From CAZOEL01 sp964578835 (GTDB lineage Bacteria; Desulfobacterota; Syntrophobacteria; Syntrophobacterales; Syntrophobacteraceae), in assembly GCA_964578835.1 (NCBI GenBank), contig CAZOEL010000053.1, positions 1 through 48,793 of the forward strand: DNA of 48,793 nt, given 5' to 3'. The translations under genes and the position numbers were made by a program. Below are positions 41,647-48,793 of the stretch, piece after piece. The first letter of the stretch is position 1. Each line of letters opens with the position of its first letter. Below the pieces are notes generated by a model. That model did no database searches. It saw only the letters and a list, made by a program, of their open reading frames with translations, and was not told the origin of the DNA.

Positions 41647-41794
41647 CGAGAAAGCAGGCGGGAATGCCCTTCCCGGCAAAACACTTCTCCCAAGCCTCGA
41701 TACTATGCTATACCAATCTTGTCTTTAAGTATTGTCAATGAGATAGAAAGCGCATGACGCTTTGTCGAGGTGAATGGACGGGAGGCTTTTTTTC

Positions 41795-43873
41795 ATGTCA
41801 GAGGATATTCGCTGGGTTAGGACTCACTGCGCGCGCATGGATCATGGGGGCTGCGCGCTGCTGGTCGGCGTCAAAGATAACGCTATCGTTGAGGTAAAAG
41901 CCGATCCGGAAGGATACTTGAACAAGGGATACATCTGCTACAAAGGCAGGATTTCCGCTGAGCGCCTCACTCATCCCAATCGTCTTCGACATCCTCTGAA
42001 AAGAGCCGGAAAGCGCGGCGAAGGCAAATGGGAGCGTCTTTCCTGGGAAGAGGCGCTTGACGAGACGGCTAGAAATCTTCTCGCCATCAAGGAAAAGCAC
42101 GGAGCCCGCGCGGTAGGATTCGGGGTCGGCATGCCCAAGGGTCTCGAACATTTCGTAATGATCCGGCTCGCCAATATCTTCGGCTCACCCAACGTCATCG
42201 CCTCTCAGGACGTTTGCCATGCCCCGCGAGAAGTTACCGGCATCCACACCTGCGGCTTTTATCCCGTTGCTGATCTCCACAACCCCACCAGGCTTATTAT
42301 GTCCTGGGCCAGCAACATTTTGTCGACAAGCGAAGAAGGGCAAATAGCAGGACTTGCCCTCGAGCAGATAAAGAACGGCGCGGGCTTGATCGTTATTGAT
42401 CCCCGCAGGACCGAGCTTGCCCAAAAGGCCGACCTCTGGCTCCAGCTCAAGCCCGGAACGGCCCAGGCTCTTGCGCTCGGATTTTTGAGCGCCGTCATAG
42501 AAGAATCGCTTTACGACAAGGAATTCGTCGAGAATTACACCTATGGATTCGACGATCTTGCGCGGCATGTGAGGCAATACGATCCAGAGACGGTAAGTAA
42601 AATCACCCGGGTTCCAGCCGACCTCATTCGAAAAGCCGCTCGCATGTACGCCGAGGCCAAACCTGCCGCCCTTCAGTGGGGGAACGCCATCGAGCATGAT
42701 ATCAATGCTTTCGACGCCACGCGCGCCCTCGTTTGCCTCATGGCCATCTGTGGTAACCTCGAAAAGCCCGGCGGCAATATCAATGCGCACGATCCCAAGA
42801 TCGCAAGCCTCGGCGAGTTTGTCAGAGCCGATCTCATTCCCGATAAGCGCAAGGAGATGATAGGCGCCTTCCACGGGATCATACCGAGAATGATGACAAC
42901 GCCCCCCGCGTATTTCAGGACGGCCGCAATCGAAGGAACGCCCTATCCCGTGAGAGGCTACTACGGCATGGGCGCCAATCCGCTGGTAGCCTGGTCGGAC
43001 AGCCCGCGCACCTATGAAGCGTTTATGAGCCTTGATTTCATAGCCATGGCCGAAATCTTCATGACTCCTACGGCCTCCCTGGCGGACATTGTCTTTCCAG
43101 TAGCCCATCAGTATGAAATGAACGATATCGGCCACTATGGCATAGGGCATGGCCTGGCGCTCGCGCGGCCCAAGATTGTCGATCCGCCCGAAGAGTGCTG
43201 GCCGGACATGAAGATCATGAACGAACTTGGCAAAAGGATCTCTCCGCCCCAATACTGGCATGATGATTTTGAAGGTTTTCTTGAAGACGTGCTCAGACCT
43301 TCGGGCATGACATACAAGGAATTCGTTCAAAAAGGCTATCTGAAAGGACCGGATCGCTTCCTGATGCATCGTGAGAAAGGCTTTCGCACGCCTACAGGAA
43401 AGGTGGAGCTTAAGCTCAGCACAGCTGAAAAATTCAAGCTGAAGCCGTTGCCTGAATTCACCTCCCTGCCCGAAGAAGACGACCCGGCGCTCCCCCTTGC
43501 GCTTATCAGCGCAAAAAGCCGCTATTATCTCGTTTCTTCCTATAGGTGGGTGGCGTCGCTCCGGCAAAAAAGGCCGGACCCCATTGTTGAAATCCATCCT
43601 GACACAGCCGCCGCTTACGGGATCGGAGAGGGCGACCAGGTCGTCATAGAAACGAAACACGGCAAAATCACTCAGAAGGCTCGCATTACGGATATCGTTC
43701 ATCCACAGGTGATCAGCGCCGACATTGGATGGTGGTTTCCCGAAGGCGACCCGGCGGAACAATTCGAATGGAGAAAATCGAACTTCAACATGCTCACGTC
43801 CGTCTCAAAACTGGGTAAGGAGTTTGGAACGCCGAATCTGAAGAACATTCCGTGCAGGATTTTCAAAGGATAG
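41795..43873 (+). CDS. Molybdopterin (bis-MGD) oxidoreductase with atypical N-terminal Fe-S motif
   Basis: A 692-residue catalytic-subunit-like protein of the DMSO reductase family, no signal peptide. Molybdopterin core (about 50-550; WERLSWEEALDETA, DVCHAPREVTG with a probable Mo/W-ligating Cys) and a C-terminal dinucleotide-binding domain (LISAKSRYYLVSSYRW, HPDTAAAYGIGEGDQVVIETKHG). The Fe-S part reads HCARMDHGGC...GYICYKG: Cys12, Cys20 and Cys48 are present, but the fourth ligand is missing, with Met15 or Asp16 in its place. Partner subunits are not adjacent. Substrate unknown. Start 41795 (GGGAGG nine bases upstream) is preferred; an upstream ATG at 41774 is possible. Confidence 0.9.
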   Translation: MSEDIRWVRTHCARMDHGGCALLVGVKDNAIVEVKADPEGYLNKGYICYKGRISAERLTHPNRLRHPLKRAGKRGEGKWERLSWEEALDETARNLLAIKEKHGARAVGFGVGMPKGLEHFVMIRLANIFGSPNVIASQDVCHAPREVTGIHTCGFYPVADLHNPTRLIMSWASNILSTSEEGQIAGLALEQIKNGAGLIVIDPRRTELAQKADLWLQLKPGTAQALALGFLSAVIEESLYDKEFVENYTYGFDDLARHVRQYDPETVSKITRVPADLIRKAARMYAEAKPAALQWGNAIEHDINAFDATRALVCLMAICGNLEKPGGNINAHDPKIASLGEFVRADLIPDKRKEMIGAFHGIIPRMMTTPPAYFRTAAIEGTPYPVRGYYGMGANPLVAWSDSPRTYEAFMSLDFIAMAEIFMTPTASLADIVFPVAHQYEMNDIGHYGIGHGLALARPKIVDPPEECWPDMKIMNELGKRISPPQYWHDDFEGFLEDVLRPSGMTYKEFVQKGYLKGPDRFLMHREKGFRTPTGKVELKLSTAEKFKLKPLPEFTSLPEEDDPALPLALISAKSRYYLVSSYRWVASLRQKRPDPIVEIHPDTAAAYGIGEGDQVVIETKHGKITQKARITDIVHPQVISADIGWWFPEGDPAEQFEWRKSNFNMLTSVSKLGKEFGTPNLKNIPCRIFKG

Positions 43874-43945
43874 AAAAAGCTACACCAGCCGGGTCTATTC
43901 CCAAGGAGAGCAGACTACCGCTGCAAAAAGGTTAGAGCTCCGCAT

Positions 43946-45463
43946 TCAATCCATCAACTCTCCGGATGCGTCCGGGAGCAATGGCGCTCTTTTATCATCA
44001 CCAGCAGATCCTCCTTGTGAGGCAACTTCGGGATTTTTGGGGAGCGAAACGGTAAATACGACAGAGCTCTCCTCTTCGACAAAGGAAAGTAGCCCTCCCA
44101 TATTTTTTAGAAGCTGATAGGAGAGAGGCAAACCGATGCTTTCTCCTCCTTCGTCGAAAGGAAGGAAGAGCATTTCAGGTTTCTTCAACTTCTTCCCGGC
44201 GTTATCGTTTTTGAAATCGATGTGAAGATTCTGATCCGTCTCGAAGGTCTTTATGACCACATTTCCTCCTGTCCCCATTGCTGCAAGAGCATTTCGGATC
44301 AGATTGATGCACACTTCGGCCAATATGTCCGGGTCGACCATGACTAAAGATAAGTTTTCATCCAGGAGCAGCAGACACTCGGCATTCCTTCTGTGAATTT
44401 CGGGAGAGAGCAGAGCGACGCAATCCTTGACCACATCGTTGATTGAGCACTCGCGGGGAACCACTTCGACAGGCCGGAGATAATCCCGTATCCTGTCGAG
44501 GATCTTTTCCAGTCTCTCCGATTCGCGCAGGATTATGGCTACTTCCGTCGCATCAGGAAGACGCTTCTGGAGACGTCGCGCAAAACCTCCGATACACATG
44601 AGGGGGTTGCGAATCTCATGCGCGACTTCCGCCGCTATGGCCCCGAGAGTATTGAGCTTCTCCCGCTGCACAAGAGTCTTTTCCAACAGCACGCGGTCCG
44701 TAATATCGACGATGATTCCCTCGAGACGTCCGGCATCCTCTTCCACTTTTCGCGCGGCGTTTGGAATGCACTTGATGAGAGCATAGATCAGGCGATCATC
44801 CTTGCGCACAAGACGGCATTCAGTCGTGAAGGAAGGCTGTTCGGACTCAAAGGCGCTCTGAAGAAGATCTTTCACTTTACCGCGATCATCTGGATAAATC
44901 CGCTCCATAAGCCAGTCGATAGCGACCATTGCCTCCTCGGGCTCATACCCCATCACGGGAAGGCATGCCTGGTTGATGAACTGAAGCCGAAAGTCTCTCC
45001 CCAGTTTGAAGATGAGCATCGGAACATTCTGAACAAGCCGGTGATAACGCTCCTCAGCCAGGCTGATTCGCTCTCTGAAAGCAAGGCGCTCCCGATATCT
45101 CTGCATGCAAAATGCAATTTCCACCGTGCTGAAAGGCTTTCTCAGATAGTCCGCAGCTCCGATCTTTATCGCCTGAATCGCATTCTCGATCGAGGCAAAG
45201 CCCGTCATGATGACGATTTCACAGAGCGGTTTGAGCGCCTTGATCTTCGACGCCAATTCAATGCCGTTCATATCCGGCATATTGATGTCGATAAAAGCCA
45301 GAGCGAAGCTCTGCCGTTCCGAAGCCTCCAAAGCCTCTTTAGGATCGGTGAATGCGGAGGGCTTATAATCTTCGGCTCTCAAAACTTCAGCCACAATCTC
45401 ACAGATCCAGCTCTCATCGTCCACTATAAGAACGCTCTCTCTACGCCCCCGTGTCCTCATCAT
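43946..45463 (-). CDS. REC-PAS-HisKA-HATPase hybrid kinase (lacking its own sensor/TM region)
   Basis: From the ATG at 45463 the product has 505 residues and is soluble. Receiver at about 10-125 (VLIVDDESWICEIV; Asp in LAFIDINMPDMNG; Lys in YLRKPFS), PAS at about 140-255, HisKA with EVAHEIRNPLMCIGGF, and HATPase (ICINLIRNALAAMG, ESIGLPLSYQLLKNMGG). The start overlaps the previous kinase gene by 23 bases, so the two are co-translated. The kinase probably receives a phosphoryl group on its receiver from the upstream kinase or modulates it. A longer frame to 45535 lies within the upstream gene and is rejected. Confidence 0.9.
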   Translation of the reverse strand: MMRTRGRRESVLIVDDESWICEIVAEVLRAEDYKPSAFTDPKEALEASERQSFALAFIDINMPDMNGIELASKIKALKPLCEIVIMTGFASIENAIQAIKIGAADYLRKPFSTVEIAFCMQRYRERLAFRERISLAEERYHRLVQNVPMLIFKLGRDFRLQFINQACLPVMGYEPEEAMVAIDWLMERIYPDDRGKVKDLLQSAFESEQPSFTTECRLVRKDDRLIYALIKCIPNAARKVEEDAGRLEGIIVDITDRVLLEKTLVQREKLNTLGAIAAEVAHEIRNPLMCIGGFARRLQKRLPDATEVAIILRESERLEKILDRIRDYLRPVEVVPRECSINDVVKDCVALLSPEIHRRNAECLLLLDENLSLVMVDPDILAEVCINLIRNALAAMGTGGNVVIKTFETDQNLHIDFKNDNAGKKLKKPEMLFLPFDEGGESIGLPLSYQLLKNMGGLLSFVEEESSVVFTVSLPKNPEVASQGGSAGDDKRAPLLPDASGELMD

Positions 45464-47405
45464 GGCTGTTGACTCCTGCTTTCTTGTTCTCATCGATCGC
45501 CCGACGAACTTTCTGAGCCATATCCCGCATGACAAAAGGCTTCACGACATACTCTCGGATACCCATCTCCTTAACCCTCTCAGCGGTAGCAATTTCGCTG
45601 AAACCGGTGCAAAGGATTATGGGCATCCGAGGTCGAATGCTCAGGACCTTGTAGGCAAGCTCAATGCCGGTCATGTGCGGCATCGTCTGATCTGTTATGA
45701 TCAGGTCGAACTGGTCCGGTTCGGCGCAAAATGCATCGAAAGCGTCTAGACTGCTCGTCTTTGAAACGACACGATAGCCAAGTCGCTCGAGAATCTGAGC
45801 CCCGGCATCCACTAGCCTCGCCTCATCGTCCACAATGAGAACGCGCTCACTTCCGGTCGGCATAGTCAGAGGCGCTTCTGTTCCTATCTTCACATCACCG
45901 TCGCATTCGGGAAGGTAAACATGAAAAGTTGTTCCCTTTCCCGGTTCACTGTAGACGGTAACAGTTCCCCCGTGACTTTTGACAATGCCATGAACGACTC
46001 CGAGCCCCAAGCCGGTTCCTTCTCCAAACTCTTTAGTTGTGAAATACGGCTCGAATATTCGGTCTATTATGGAAGCGTCGACGCCGTGCCCCGTATCGCT
46101 CACACTGAGCCTGACATATCTTCCCGGCTCAAGGTCCGGGGGGCGGCCGGCGTCCGCGGGCTCCAAACAAACGCTGGAAAGGCCGATTTCCAGACAGCCC
46201 CCCTTTTCCCGCATCGCATGCGCCGAGTTCATGCAAAGATTGAGAAGTATCTGATGGATCTGCGTCGGATCGCTCAAGATGACATCCTCTTCTTGAGAAA
46301 GGTCGATCTTCTGGCGAATTTCTACCGTGGAGGGAAGCGAAGCCCGCATGAGCTTAAGGATTTCCTTGGTGATGGGGATGATGTGGAGCGGCTTGCGCAA
46401 CTGCTCGTTTTGACGACTAAAGGTCATGATCTGGCTGACGAGATCTATTCCACGCTGAGTCGCTTCGAGGACATGTTCGAGATTTACGCGCTGTCGGCCT
46501 CCTTCGGGCGCATCACAGAGGGCAAGCTCGGTAAGTCCTAGAATGATGCCGAGAATATTGTTGAAGTCATGGGCGATGCCGCCTGCCAAAGTCCCGATGG
46601 CTTGCATTTTCTGAGCGCTCAGGAGTCGGGCCTGAAGGGTCTTCTCTATACTCACGTCTATGAGGAAATCGAGAATGGCGGGCTCCCCACGATACTCGAT
46701 CCTCGTTTGCCGAACGGAAAGATCGAAGCGCTCTCCGTTCTTCTTGATCCCTTTGGCCTCGTATGAAAGGGGAACCCGACCGCCAACGAAGCGATCTTGC
46801 TTCCGGCGGCGCGCCTCATCTCTTTGCTCGGGAGAAATGAGCATTTCTTCGGAAAGTCCCATAATCTCTTCCAGACTCTCATAGCCAAACATGCTCAAAA
46901 AAGCCGGGTTGGCGTATGCATGTCTGCTGCGCCGGCAGATACGGATTCCGATAGGCGAGGAATTGATGATGAGGCGCATCATTTCCTCGCTCTTGCGTAG
47001 GTCTTCTTCAGACTTTCTGCGCTCGACGGCATACCGGATGGACCGTTCGAGAAGAGGAGCATTGATCTGGCTCTTGATCAGATAATCGGCGGCCCCGCTC
47101 CTCATGGCCTCCACGTCCACATCAAAGCTCCCCTGGCCGGTGAGGAAAATAATGGGAGCGTTGCACATCCTTGATCTCATTGCATGCAGGAGCTCGAGCC
47201 CATCATGCTCGCCGAGGCGGTAGTCGAGCAGGTACACATCATGGCCGCCGCGCTCCACCGCCTTCAAAGCAGATTCGAAGGTATCCACCCAGTCTAAGTC
47301 ATAATGCGTGGATGAGACTTCTGACAGAAGGTCGCGAACGAAGATGTAATCGTCCTCATCATCCTCGACCAGGAGAATTTTCAGCCGGATCTCGCTCATA
47401 CCCAA
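45441..47405 (-). CDS. REC-PAS-HisKA-HATPase-REC hybrid kinase
   Basis: A 654-residue soluble hybrid kinase. First receiver at about 6-130 (LLVEDDEDDYIFV, VYLLDYRLGEHDG), PAS at about 145-255, HisKA with GGIAHDFNNILGII, HATPase (QILLNLCMNSAHAMREKG, GTGLGLGVVHGIVKSHGG), second receiver at about 525-640 (VLIVDDEARLV, DLIITDQTMPHMTG, FVMRD). The layout resembles phosphorelay kinases. It is translationally coupled to the next kinase and preceded on the same strand by the CBS-domain gene, which may be in the same transcript. No DNA-binding output is adjacent. Confidence 0.93.
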   Translation of the reverse strand: MGMSEIRLKILLVEDDEDDYIFVRDLLSEVSSTHYDLDWVDTFESALKAVERGGHDVYLLDYRLGEHDGLELLHAMRSRMCNAPIIFLTGQGSFDVDVEAMRSGAADYLIKSQINAPLLERSIRYAVERRKSEEDLRKSEEMMRLIINSSPIGIRICRRSRHAYANPAFLSMFGYESLEEIMGLSEEMLISPEQRDEARRRKQDRFVGGRVPLSYEAKGIKKNGERFDLSVRQTRIEYRGEPAILDFLIDVSIEKTLQARLLSAQKMQAIGTLAGGIAHDFNNILGIILGLTELALCDAPEGGRQRVNLEHVLEATQRGIDLVSQIMTFSRQNEQLRKPLHIIPITKEILKLMRASLPSTVEIRQKIDLSQEEDVILSDPTQIHQILLNLCMNSAHAMREKGGCLEIGLSSVCLEPADAGRPPDLEPGRYVRLSVSDTGHGVDASIIDRIFEPYFTTKEFGEGTGLGLGVVHGIVKSHGGTVTVYSEPGKGTTFHVYLPECDGDVKIGTEAPLTMPTGSERVLIVDDEARLVDAGAQILERLGYRVVSKTSSLDAFDAFCAEPDQFDLIITDQTMPHMTGIELAYKVLSIRPRMPIILCTGFSEIATAERVKEMGIREYVVKPFVMRDMAQKVRRAIDENKKAGVNSHDEDTGA

Positions 47406-47496
47406 CTCCTTTGGGGCTCTGCCTTCGAGCGCGCAAAAGATCGAACATGACGGAGCAATCGTCAGGAAATCAGAAGGCGACTACAAGTGTTGAATC

Positions 47497-47952
47497 TCAT
47501 TTTGAAGATAAAAGCGTACGGAGCACATCCTCCATCCCCACAATCCCGACAAGGCTGCCATCCTCCACCACCGGCAGGGTATGGAAATTCTTGTTCACCA
47601 TGAGCATGGCTACATCTTCGATGCTTGTCCAGGGCGTTACGGTGATTGGGTTTGACGTCATCGCAGCGGCTACCCGCGTAGCGGAGATCTTCTGGACCTC
47701 TTTTTCGAGCTTTGCTGGAGAGCTGAGTGGAATCAGGCTATCCAGAAGATTGAAATATGACGGCAAAGGAAGCCGTTTCTGCTGAGCGATCAGATCGCTT
47801 TGACAAATGATCCCGACAAGGCGGCCTTGACTGTCGACCACGGGCATGCCGTTGATTCGATTCTCGAGGAGCAACCTGGTCGCCTCGACAATCCCCATGT
47901 CCGGAGTTGCAGAAATCACCTGTGTAGTCATTATTTCCTTAACCGTTACCAT
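47497..47952 (-). CDS. Tandem CBS-domain protein
   Basis: A 151-residue protein consisting of two CBS domains: TTQVISATPDMGIVEATRLLLENRINGMPVVDSQGRLVG (about 8-60) and MTSNPITVTPWTSIEDVAMLM, VEDGSLVGIVGMEDVLR (about 95-148). CBS pairs bind adenosyl compounds (AMP, ATP, SAM) and act as energy or redox-state sensors. No enzyme domain is attached. It precedes the two hybrid kinases on the same strand after 91 bases, and diverges from the FmdE-like gene across 240 bases. Start: ATG at 47952. Confidence 0.92.
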   Translation of the reverse strand: MVTVKEIMTTQVISATPDMGIVEATRLLLENRINGMPVVDSQGRLVGIICQSDLIAQQKRLPLPSYFNLLDSLIPLSSPAKLEKEVQKISATRVAAAMTSNPITVTPWTSIEDVAMLMVNKNFHTLPVVEDGSLVGIVGMEDVLRTLLSSK

Positions 47953-48194
47953 ATTCTTGCTCCTTTCTCAGCGAGAGCTAACCACTGACTGTCAACATAC
48001 CATCCTTTACGTGCGGTCCGTTAGCTTTTTCCTTTTAACGCCAATGGACGCACATTCTTATTGTAGCGCGGTTAGAGATCTCGGAAGGAAAAAAACTTGC
48101 GAAAAAATTATACGAATCTATTATTTCCCTCGTTGTGGACATTGTTCGATCAACCCTAATCCGGCAGGGGAAACAACTGCAAGAGGAGTTAATC

Positions 48195-48743
48195 ATGTCT
48201 TGTTCTTTAAGCAACGAGTTGATCCAAAAGACCATCTCATTCCACGGGCATTCGTGCCCCGGGCTCTCGATAGGAGTGCGAGCCGCAGAGCTTGCGCTTT
48301 TGGAATTCGGCGGGAGTGAAGGCGCGGAGCTTGTGGCTGTTGTGGAAACGGATATGTGCGGAGTAGACGCCATTCAATTCCTTACCGGCTGTACTTACGG
48401 CAAGGGGAACCTGATTCACAAAGATATCGGGAAAATGGCTTTCAGCTTCTATGATCGCAAGAGCGGCAAGGGCTTTAGAGCCCTGCTCCGACCGGAAGCG
48501 GATGGAGGGATCGGCTCCGAGCTTCGTCCCCTGATGAAGAAGATCTCCGAAGGCATCGCCGATGAGGCGGAAAAAGGGAGAGCGGGAGAATTGAGAGGGC
48601 GGCTTTCAGACAGATATATGAGCTTAGGCCTTGAAGAGCTATTCACAAGAACCGAGCCAAAAAGCCCGGCGCCGAGGTCAGCCCGTATTTTGGCCAATCT
48701 GCCTTGTGAAGCGTGTGGAGAAATGACTATGGAATCGAGGTAA
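48195..48743 (+). CDS. FmdE-family protein
   Basis: A 182-residue protein of the FmdE family. N-terminal motif HGHSCPGLSIGVRAAE, then VETDMCGVDAIQFLTGCTYGKGN and a C-terminal Cys pair LPCEACGEMTME: the conserved Cys/His residues of a metal site. The family is named after molybdenum formylmethanofuran dehydrogenase operons, but its activity is not settled; in bacteria it often lies near molybdoenzymes. The start at 48195 (GAGGAG upstream) is preferred; the frame extends to 48135 without support. It lies in the same quarter of the window as the molybdopterin oxidoreductase. Confidence 0.9.
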   Translation: MSCSLSNELIQKTISFHGHSCPGLSIGVRAAELALLEFGGSEGAELVAVVETDMCGVDAIQFLTGCTYGKGNLIHKDIGKMAFSFYDRKSGKGFRALLRPEADGGIGSELRPLMKKISEGIADEAEKGRAGELRGRLSDRYMSLGLEELFTRTEPKSPAPRSARILANLPCEACGEMTMESR

Positions 48744-48793
48744 CCGTTCAGAGGGGTAGTCAAAACTAATGCACCAGAGAAGGAAGAGGCTCT

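Noticed and set aside
41747..41763. AAAGCG/CGCTTT hairpin before the molybdopterin gene as a Moco riboswitch
   Set aside because: Only a 6-bp stem directly at the ribosome-binding site; the multi-helix Moco riboswitch architecture is absent.
42185..43762. 525-residue open frame antisense to the molybdopterin oxidoreductase
   Set aside because: Mirror of a strongly coding gene; no family pattern in the antisense product.

Overview
The window reads as chromosomal DNA of an anaerobic or facultative Deltaproteobacterium-like organism (Desulfobacterota; Syntrophobacter/Geobacter-type gene content). This is inferred from gene content, because no rRNA gene is present. The supporting genes are an Mbh/Mrp-type ion-translocating module, a decaheme cytochrome c, an FmdE-family protein, DUF116 and DUF6930/DUF7309 proteins, a molybdopterin oxidoreductase, many hybrid sensor kinases, and a small thioredoxin-fold gene that only makes sense if an in-frame UGA is read as selenocysteine.

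Layout. 1-1930 (minus): an operon of Mrp/Mbh antiporter subunits (MrpE, MrpF, MrpG, MbhD, MbhE/MrpB) running off the left edge. 1931-3152: gene-free DNA with dispersed palindromic repeats. 3153-9266: an orphan OmpR-type regulator, an unknown protein and a very large hybrid kinase with two periplasmic solute-binding domains. 9593-11717: a sugar epimerase/reductase-like SDR, a probable 58-residue gene and a second repeat-rich patch. 11718-19015: mostly small or poorly known genes and several relics: a truncated 2'-5' RNA ligase-like gene, DUF7309/DUF6930, THEP1-type NTPase, the predicted selenoprotein and a membrane protein in the same frame, a RecD2 N-terminal fragment, DUF1330, a secreted protein, IHF-alpha, a PD-(D/E)XK protein and DUF488. 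19847-26628: multicopper oxidase, crotonase-family protein, aldo/keto reductase, DUF116, a damaged zinc ribbon and an Old Yellow Enzyme. 27432-30686: initiator tRNA-fMet with terminator, hisB, a formyltransferase resembling the 10-formyl-THF hydrolase domain of ALDH1L, and a CDF cation exporter. 31293-34723: an anchored unknown protein, a cytochrome-like relic, and a decaheme cytochrome with N-terminal Ig-like repeats behind a paired GTTAAC operator.

34780-41646 is the most coherent system. A NarX-type kinase and a NarL-type regulator flank a divergently oriented NosL-like protein, followed by a TonB-dependent receptor carrying the CxxxM metal site of OprC/NosA copper receptors and by its own TonB. 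I read this as a regulated copper-acquisition locus. It is followed by a stand-alone Mo/W-bis-MGD oxidoreductase with an atypical Fe-S motif (41795-43873), two overlapping hybrid kinase genes, a CBS-domain protein and an FmdE-family protein.

The strongest candidate for something not evident from simple ORF calling is at 14392-14655: an 87-residue protein with a UPRC redox motif encoded by TGA. It is followed after a second in-frame TGA, without a convincing ribosome-binding site between, by a two-TM protein. The window also holds many gene relics and a 160-bp palindromic repeat family, so 10-32 kb looks like a region of genome turnover.
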